NCBI GenBank assembly: GCA_031271375.1
Contig: JAISVU010000212.1
Location: forward strand, 1 to 6,442
Direction: 5' to 3'
Source of the DNA: Clostridiales bacterium
GTDB taxonomy: Bacteria; Bacillota; Clostridia; Lachnospirales; WRAX01
Length of the DNA stretch: 6,442 bases
The position numbers and the translations under genes are program-made. Within the stretch, counting starts at the first letter, position 1; each line of letters opens with the position of its first letter. Shown in pieces: positions 1 to 3,564 of this stretch. A model generated the notes under the pieces. The model searched no databases and was not told the origin of the DNA. It saw nothing but the letters and a program-made list of their open reading frames with translations.

Positions 1-242
1 TCCTCGTATTTTAAGCCGCAGCGCGGACACACCGGCCCCGTCTCAGGCTTGTCATTCCCGCCGAACGCGCCGGTATGGTCGATGACGCTGCTTAGGAATT
101 CCTTGATGATATTCTCAACGCTCATCTCGGCGTTTATTGTGGCGGCGCATTCAAAGCAGAGATTATGCTCGGTGCGCACGCCATTCATAATGCTCTCCAC
201 ATGGACGGTCGCGGGGTTTTTCTTACAGCGGTCGCATATCAT
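1..242 (-). CDS. mcsA: McsA-type protein arginine kinase activator, N-terminal part (runs off the left edge)
   Basis: Eighty codons are visible, starting MICDRCKKNPATVHVESIMN. Three CxxC pairs can be seen: C3/C6, C29/C32 and C72/C75. The spacing of the first two and the 'MIC..C...PATVH...NG' opening match McsA of Bacillota, a zinc-binding protein that activates the protein arginine kinase McsB. McsB marks proteins for ClpCP degradation and controls the CtsR heat-shock regulon. The partner of the third Cys pair and the C-terminal UvrB/UvrC-type motif expected in the family lie beyond the window. The ATG at 242-240 is preceded by GAGGTG (257-252, minus strand) with 9 nt spacing, which fixes the start. 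The gene immediately upstream on the same strand is a zinc-ribbon protein, not ctsR, so the usual ctsR-mcsA-mcsB-clpC order is not seen on this side; mcsB and clpC may follow to the left. A generic UvrB/UvrC-motif protein is the main alternative. Confidence 0.85.
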   Translation of the reverse strand, partial: MICDRCKKNPATVHVESIMNGVRTEHNLCFECAATINAEMSVENIIKEFLSSVIDHTGAFGGNDKPETGPVCPRCGLKYE

Positions 243-251
243 GCAAATTTA

Positions 252-257
252 CACCTC
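252..257 (-). promoter_or_regulatory. Ribosome binding site of mcsA
   Basis: GAGGTG on the minus strand, 9 nt before the ATG at 242. The same hexamer precedes the PBP gene at 3553, and in both cases it follows closely on the AGAAC end of a 42-bp-family repeat. Confidence 0.7.
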
Positions 258-268
258 ACATCAAATAT

Positions 269-308
269 AGAACCGAGAACCCAGAGCTCAGAGCTCAGAT
301 AGTTACTT
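269..308 (+). repeat. Interspersed 42-bp-family repeat, copy 1
   Basis: Forty bases beginning AGAACCGAGA and ending CAGATAGTTACTT. The middle is two tandem GAGCTCA units. The last 13 bases are identical to copy 3 (2660-2672) and are the exact reverse complement of 419-431 in copy 2. In the direction of mcsA transcription the copy lies in the mcsA leader, and its AGAAC end is 11 nt from the GAGGTG ribosome binding site. Confidence 0.85.
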
Positions 309-341
309 GAACAGGGTTCTATGGCAATTTGAAGCAACTTG

Positions 342-351
342 TCTCGGTTCT
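342..351 (-). repeat. Internal partial copy of the repeat end
   Basis: TCTCGGTTCT is the exact reverse complement of the AGAACCGAGA that opens copies 1 and 3. With 269-278 it makes a perfect 10-bp inverted repeat enclosing the rest of copy 1, so copy 1 could fold as an 83-nt hairpin (269-351). Confidence 0.6.
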
Positions 352-418
352 GCGGTCTTAGTTCATCTTTCCATCATCTAGTCTCATTATTAAACCTTGC
401 ATATTCTGTTTTTACATA

Positions 419-460
419 AAGTAACTATCTGGGCTCTGGGTTCTTCTTTTTCTCGGCTCT
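419..460 (-). repeat. Interspersed 42-bp-family repeat, copy 2
   Basis: On the minus strand it begins AGAGCCGAGA and ends CAGATAGTTACTT, 42 bases in all. Bases 420-439 are identical to 3504-3523 of copy 4. The AGAGC end lies two bases past the stop codon of the zinc-ribbon gene (465-463), so the element starts essentially at the end of that gene. Confidence 0.85.
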
Positions 461-462
461 AG

Positions 463-1209
463 TTACAGCAGCCTCCCGCAGGAGAAGCAGAATTTATTCC
501 CTGCGGCGTTATTCTTACCGCAGACAGGGCATTGTTTACTATCCGGCGCGGAGGCCGCAGGAGCTTCTTCGGCGGTGTACGGCGGGGGAGCGGCGGCATA
601 ACCGGGGTCTGGGCCATACGCCGGGGGAGCGGCGGCATAACCGGGGTCGGGGCCATATGCCGGAGGCGCAACGGCATAACCGGGGTCGGGGCCATACGGC
701 GGAGGCGCAACGGCATAACCGGGGTCGGGGCCATGCGCCGGAGGCGCGGCGGTATAACCGGGATCAGGGCTATAAGGCGGCGGAGCCGCATAACCAGGGT
801 TATACGGCGGCTTGTGCGAGTAACTATCCCGGCTCTGGAACGCCACATTTTCCGATGATTCGTCCATCTTCGTACCGCACTTGGGGCAGAACTCGGCTGT
901 CGCAGCCGCAGTCTTCCCGCATTTGGGGCAAGTCCGCGTGCCTTTCGCCTCGTCCAGGTTCCGGCGTATAGTGTCCAGTTTCTGCTCGCATTCCACAAGC
1001 TCTTTGTATTTTTCGTCAAAGAACTTTCCCAGTGAGCCGCCGTAAGCGTAAATCTCGTGCACCTTTTTGCCTATCTCAAGGTAAATAGCCTTGAGGTTGG
1101 ATTCTTCGCTGGCGAGATCCATAGACAGCTTCGTTGTTTTCAGAAATCCCTTCGAGGTTCTGTATACGGATTTCGTCATATTGCTGATAGTATCCTTGAT
1201 ATTGTCCAT
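463..1209 (-). CDS. Double zinc-ribbon protein with Pro/Gly/Tyr repeat tract
   Basis: I do not recognise a named family; the protein is 248 aa. Residues 1-90 are predicted helical and charged (MDNIKDTISNMTKSVYRTSK onward), rather like a coiled coil. A first zinc ribbon follows (C94/C97 and C108/C111, CPKCG...CPKCG). Residues 134-210 form a low-complexity tract of about five 13-residue repeats built on YGPDPGYAxAPPx. A second zinc ribbon closes the protein (C227/C230 and C241/C244, CPVCGKN...CFSCG). No signal peptide or membrane segment is seen, so it is probably cytoplasmic. The start at 1209 sits 5 nt after GGAGG (1219-1215); the ATG at 1212 is only 2 nt away, and more upstream ATGs lie within the promoter. 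Zinc ribbons suggest binding to protein or nucleic acid, but the function is unknown. It is divergent from rarA and upstream of mcsA, another zinc protein. Confidence 0.85.
   Translation of the reverse strand: MDNIKDTISNMTKSVYRTSKGFLKTTKLSMDLASEESNLKAIYLEIGKKVHEIYAYGGSLGKFFDEKYKELVECEQKLDTIRRNLDEAKGTRTCPKCGKTAAATAEFCPKCGTKMDESSENVAFQSRDSYSHKPPYNPGYAAPPPYSPDPGYTAAPPAHGPDPGYAVAPPPYGPDPGYAVAPPAYGPDPGYAAAPPAYGPDPGYAAAPPPYTAEEAPAASAPDSKQCPVCGKNNAAGNKFCFSCGRLL
574..800 (-). repeat. 39-bp tandem repeats encoding the PGY-rich tract
   Basis: Read on the plus strand, units begin CATAACCGGGGTC at 597, 636, 675 and 714, exactly 39 bp apart. A 36-bp variant starts at 753 and a diverged unit at 789; a partial unit lies at 574-596. 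The 636 and 675 units differ at only two positions. All unit lengths are multiples of three, so gain or loss of units keeps the reading frame. The tract is GC-rich compared with the rest of the gene. Confidence 0.9.
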
Positions 1210-1228
1210 CATATCCTCCACAATATTA

Positions 1229-1257
1229 TTTACAGTTGGTGAGATTAATGATAGTAT
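1229..1257 (+). promoter_or_regulatory. Possible promoter of rarA
   Basis: TTTACA (1229-1234) and TAGTAT (1252-1257) are spaced by 17 nt. The -35 is 5/6 and the -10 is 4/6 of the sigma-A consensus. It would overlap the start region of the opposing zinc-ribbon transcript, so the two promoters could interfere with each other. Confidence 0.4.
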
Positions 1258-1261
1258 TACC

Positions 1262-1290
1262 ATTATATAAAGAATACGCGTGAAATGCAA
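1262..1290 (-). promoter_or_regulatory. Sigma-A-type promoter of the zinc-ribbon gene
   Basis: On the minus strand, TTGCAT (1290-1285) and a perfect TATAAT (1267-1262) are separated by 17 nt. The -35 element matches the consensus at only three positions. Transcription would start near 1255, giving a leader of about 45 nt. The promoter lies inside the longest possible open frame, which supports the downstream start at 1209. Confidence 0.6.
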
Positions 1291-1320
1291 GTAAGTTTAT
1301 CGCTTATTGGGGCTGGTTTT

Positions 1321-2643
1321 ATGGATATATACGAATACAGGCGCGAGCAGAGCATGAGGACGGAGGCGCCTCTTGCCGCCCGTATGCGCCCTGCGGCGCT
1401 GGAGGATTTTGTGGGCCAGGAAGACGTTGTGGGCAAGAACACGCTGCTCTACCGGGCTATCAAGGCGGACCGGCTCTCTTCAATCATACTCTACGGCCCG
1501 CCGGGAACGGGGAAGACGACGCTGGCCCAGATTATCGCGAACACAACGAAGGCCGAGTTTACCCGCCTCAACGCCACCACCTCGGGGATAAAAGACATTA
1601 AAGCCGTAGTGGATAACGCTAAGGCGCTGATGGGTATGGCGGGCCGGCGGACTATCCTCTTCGTCGATGAGATACACCGCTTTAACAAGGCCCAGCAGGA
1701 CGCGCTGCTGCCCCATGTGGAGGAGGGCGTCGTCATCCTTATAGGAGCCACGACGGAGAACCCCTATTTCGAGGTGATAAAGGCTTTGGTTTCCCGCTCG
1801 GTTATCTTTAAACTCAATCATTTAAGTAAGGAAGATATTAAAAAGCTGCTGCTGAGAGCCCTGGAAGACGACGAAAAAGGGCTTGGGCGCTTTAATGTGG
1901 ATATGGACGCCGACGCGCTGGACTTCCTGTCGGACATGGCCAACGGCGACGCCAGGGCGGGGCTTAACGGACTGGAGCTGGCCGTCCTCACGACGCAGCC
2001 GGACGGGGAGGGCCGCGTAAAGGTAGACCTCGCGACGGCTCAGGAATGTATCCAAAAACGCGCTCTTAACTACGAGCGCGACGGAGACAACCATTACGAC
2101 ACGATATCCGCGTTTATCAAGTCCATGCGCGGCTCAGACCCCGACGCCGCCATCTATTACCTCGCCCGGATGATACGTGCCGGCGAGTCTCCCACGTTCA
2201 TTGCCAGAAGGATGGTCATCTGCGCCTCGGAGGACGTGGGCAACGCCGACCCCCACGCATTGATGGTGGCGACGGCGGCGGCCCAGGCCGTGGATTTCAT
2301 CGGCTTCCCCGAAGCGATGATAATTTTAAGCCAGGCCGTTGCGTATATCGCCTGCGCCCCAAAGTCCAACGCCGCCGTGGCCGCCATCGGCAGCGCCATC
2401 GCGGATGTGGACCGGGTGCAAACCTCCGGCATACCGAAGCACCTCCGCGACGCCCACTACAAAGACGCCGCAAAGCTGGGCCACGGCGAGGGATACTTAT
2501 ATTCCCACGACTTTCCAGGCCATTATGTAAGGCAGCAATACCTCCCGGACGAGCTTGTTGGGCGCGTCTACTATGAGCCTTCGGAGAACGGGGTAGAGAA
2601 GCGGATTAAAGAGGTGCTGGATAGGATGAGAGAACCGAGATAA
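1321..2643 (+). CDS. rarA: RarA/MgsA, replication-associated recombination AAA+ ATPase
   Basis: 440 aa, close to the usual family length. Visible motifs are Walker A GPPGTGKTT (59-67), Walker B ILFVDE (112-117) followed by IHRFNKAQQDALLPHVE, sensor 1 IGATTENP (141-148), an arginine-finger region LVSRS (R159), and sensor 2 GDARAGLNGLE (209-219). The C-terminal clamp-loader-like MgsA domain follows from about residue 255, with ASEDVGNADP (302-311) and PKHLRDAHYKDAAKLGHGEG. RarA is a homotetrameric DNA-dependent ATPase, related to clamp loaders, that acts at stalled replication forks. The start at 1321 gives MDIYEYRREQSM, the N-terminus I associate with clostridial homologues. Its Shine-Dalgarno is weak (GGGG at 1309-1312). 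An in-frame ATG at 1285 would add 12 residues unlike the family. The last residues REPR and the stop codon fall within a copy of the interspersed repeat, and yunB converges from the right. Confidence 0.95.
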   Translation: MDIYEYRREQSMRTEAPLAARMRPAALEDFVGQEDVVGKNTLLYRAIKADRLSSIILYGPPGTGKTTLAQIIANTTKAEFTRLNATTSGIKDIKAVVDNAKALMGMAGRRTILFVDEIHRFNKAQQDALLPHVEEGVVILIGATTENPYFEVIKALVSRSVIFKLNHLSKEDIKKLLLRALEDDEKGLGRFNVDMDADALDFLSDMANGDARAGLNGLELAVLTTQPDGEGRVKVDLATAQECIQKRALNYERDGDNHYDTISAFIKSMRGSDPDAAIYYLARMIRAGESPTFIARRMVICASEDVGNADPHALMVATAAAQAVDFIGFPEAMIILSQAVAYIACAPKSNAAVAAIGSAIADVDRVQTSGIPKHLRDAHYKDAAKLGHGEGYLYSHDFPGHYVRQQYLPDELVGRVYYEPSENGVEKRIKEVLDRMREPR

Positions 2644-2672
2644 AGAAGAGCTCAGAGCCCAGATAGTTACTT
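2631..2672 (+). repeat. Interspersed 42-bp-family repeat, copy 3, overlapping the end of rarA
   Basis: Begins AGAACCGAGA, ends CAGATAGTTACTT, 42 bases. The first 13 bases encode the last residues of rarA and its TAA (2641-2643). Bases 2653-2671 are the exact reverse complement of 3504-3522 in copy 4, which puts yunB between two inverted copies. Confidence 0.85.
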
Positions 2673-2739
2673 ATAGAAAAGGCGGGGATATTATGGATAT
2701 TATCTCTTAACTCTTTCTCTGTTCTCTTATCTCTGTTCT
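2631..2739. terminator. Inverted repeat carrying both stop codons; possible bidirectional terminator
   Basis: 2631-2643 and 2727-2739 match as reverse complements at 12 of 13 bases. The left arm ends with the rarA stop and the right arm begins with the yunB stop (2729-2727). A purine-rich left half faces a pyrimidine-rich right half, so further imperfect pairing is possible. The loop is about 83 nt and there is no classical GC stem with a T-run, so a terminator role is only a suggestion from position. Confidence 0.3.
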
Positions 2740-2748
2740 CTTGGCTCT
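2711..2748 (-). repeat. Pyrimidine-rich, degenerate fifth copy of the repeat at the end of yunB
   Basis: On the minus strand it reads AGAGCCAAGAGAACAGAGA followed by more purine-rich sequence, resembling the outer half of the 42-bp repeat. It contains two tandem 14-bp units, TCTCTGTTCTCTTA (2716-2729) and TCTCTGTTCTCTTG (2730-2743) on the plus strand. It encodes the yunB C-terminal residues EPREQR and the stop. The conserved CAGATAGTTACT end is missing. Confidence 0.5.
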
Positions 2749-3434
2749 TGCATGTACGGCACGTACATGCCCGGTATCTCCCCCGCAAAGACAGTATTAA
2801 TCAGCGCAATGCTCCTTGTGACCTTCACTTCCCTTTCCTGCAGCGGGTTCACCACCAGCATCACAGTAGAAACGTCGGCCCACACCTGAAAGTTAATCTG
2901 GTTAATCCCCGCGGACTCGAACGTGGTTTTATATGCTATGTTCGTCGTTCCGGCGGGGCGGACGCTGATCTTATAATCCGGGCCGACGTTGGCGAGCCAT
3001 TCGACGCCAAGCAAAGCCCCCAGCGGGACTTTGATAGAATCGTTTTGATCCTCGGCAAGAAATTTATCTATAAAGCGCGACAAATGCGAGCAAACTTCGT
3101 TTATTAATAATGTGTCGGCGGAGAGGGAGAGGACGCGGCCCTCCGAGTTGGCGGCCACGGTATAAAAATCCGCGGAGTTAAGCCCCCCGCCGTATTCCAC
3201 CGAAAGGGCGCGCACGGCGGCGTCTATAGCCTGGTTAAGGCGACTGTTTATCCGCAGTTCCTCGGATGTGATAACCGTGGGCATTAATCTGGTGTTTACA
3301 AGATGCAGAAAAATGGCAATAGTTATGCCAATGACAGATAAAACGCTTAAAGCAGCCAGCGCTTTTTTATTCCTTCTACGTCTCGCGGGCCTGGGGGGCC
3401 TTCGCCGTTTGAAACGTCTCAGGCGCCTGAGCAT
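2727..3434 (-). CDS. yunB: Sporulation protein YunB
   Basis: 235 aa, similar in size to the Bacillus YunB family. The N-terminus is extremely basic (15 Arg/Lys in the first 24 residues), followed by one membrane segment at about 25-46, so the bulk of the protein should lie outside the membrane. Family-like features are INSRLNQAIDAAV (62-74), VPLGALLGVEWLANVGP (136-152), TFESAGINQINFQVW (171-185) and NTVFAGEIPGMYV (213-225). YunB is a sporulation protein of endospore formers, under the mother-cell factor sigma-E in Bacillus subtilis; its biochemical role is not well defined. The ATG at 3434 has AAGGAG (3445-3440) 5 nt upstream. I could not find a convincing sigma-E or sigma-K promoter in the spacer. 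The C-terminal EPREQR is supplied by repeat-like sequence. It is divergent from the PBP gene. Confidence 0.87.
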   Translation of the reverse strand: MLRRLRRFKRRRPPRPARRRRNKKALAALSVLSVIGITIAIFLHLVNTRLMPTVITSEELRINSRLNQAIDAAVRALSVEYGGGLNSADFYTVAANSEGRVLSLSADTLLINEVCSHLSRFIDKFLAEDQNDSIKVPLGALLGVEWLANVGPDYKISVRPAGTTNIAYKTTFESAGINQINFQVWADVSTVMLVVNPLQEREVKVTRSIALINTVFAGEIPGMYVPYMQEPREQR

Positions 3435-3439
3435 ATAGT

Positions 3440-3445
3440 CTCCTT
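3440..3445 (-). promoter_or_regulatory. Ribosome binding site of yunB
   Basis: AAGGAG on the minus strand, 5 nt before the ATG at 3434. This fixes the yunB start. Confidence 0.75.
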
Positions 3446-3455
3446 GAACTCCTTA

Positions 3456-3484
3456 TTTACAAAGTAATAACGCTTTGATATAAT
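3456..3484 (+). promoter_or_regulatory. Sigma-A-type promoter of the PBP gene
   Basis: TTTACA (3456-3461, 5/6 of consensus) and a perfect TATAAT (3479-3484) are separated by 17 nt. The start point would be near 3491, giving a leader of about 75 nt that includes the whole of repeat copy 4. It suggests vegetative expression of the PBP. Confidence 0.7.
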
Positions 3485-3502
3485 AATTGAATCAATATTG
3501 TA

Positions 3503-3545
3503 CAGTAACTATCTGGGCTCTGGTCTCTTCTTTTATCTGAGTTCT
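3503..3545 (-). repeat. Interspersed 42-bp-family repeat, copy 4, in the PBP leader
   Basis: 43 bases; on the minus strand it begins AGAACTCAGATAA and ends CAGATAGTTACTG. Bases 3504-3523 are identical to 420-439 of copy 2. The AGAAC end is 7 nt from the GAGGTG ribosome binding site of the PBP gene, the same placement and orientation as copy 1 before mcsA. Confidence 0.85.
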
Positions 3546-3552
3546 AGTATAT

Positions 3553-3558
3553 GAGGTG
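3553..3558 (+). promoter_or_regulatory. Ribosome binding site deciding a GTG start of the PBP gene
   Basis: GAGGTG lies 6 nt before GTG at 3565. The more upstream in-frame GTG (3556) is part of this site, and TTG (3559) touches it, so neither can be the start. Confidence 0.75.
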
Positions 3559-3564
3559 TTGTCC

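Larger units (their letters stand above)
269..460. mobile_element. Possible MITE-like unit with 40-42 bp inverted termini
   Basis: Copies 1 and 2 face each other as imperfect terminal inverted repeats, with AGAACCGAGA / AGAGCCGAGA at the outer ends and a perfect 13-bp match at the inner ends. They enclose 110 bp with no open reading frame. The size (192 bp) and lack of coding capacity suit a miniature inverted-repeat element. I could not identify a clear target-site duplication; both ends share only a flanking T before AGA. An internal exact match to the outer end occurs at 342-351. It could equally be a palindromic intergenic repeat that never transposed as a unit. Confidence 0.4.
243..462. 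other. Spacer between the zinc-ribbon gene and mcsA, mostly repeat-derived
   Basis: This 220-bp stretch has no convincing gene. It is bounded by two inverted copies of the interspersed repeat (269-308 and 419-460) around about 110 bp of AT-richer sequence. I see no clear sigma-A promoter for mcsA here and no hairpin followed by a T-run, so mcsA may be read through from the zinc-ribbon gene or use a promoter I cannot recognise. Confidence 0.6.

Noticed and set aside
49..270. Plus-strand frame of 73 codons near the left edge
   Set aside because: It is antisense to mcsA, which has three CxxC pairs and a good ribosome binding site.
574..800. CRISPR-like array
   Set aside because: The 39-bp units are directly tandem with no unique spacers and are translated as PGY repeats.
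532..858. Plus-strand frame with Arg/Gly-rich repeats
   Set aside because: It is the opposite-strand reading of the 39-bp repeat array; the minus-strand frame has the zinc ribbons and a ribosome binding site.
1210..1290. N-terminal extension of the zinc-ribbon protein by 27 residues (start at 1290)
   Set aside because: The extension covers a promoter (TATAAT at 1267-1262 with TTGCAT 17 nt away) and a good GGAGG site that points to the ATG at 1209.
1285..1320. Upstream ATG for rarA at 1285
   Set aside because: It adds 12 residues unlike the family; the start at 1321 gives the MDIYEY N-terminus typical of clostridial RarA.
3556..3564. GTG at 3556 or TTG at 3559 as the PBP start
   Set aside because: The GTG at 3556 is part of the GAGGTG ribosome binding site and the TTG directly follows it; GTG at 3565 has proper 6-nt spacing.
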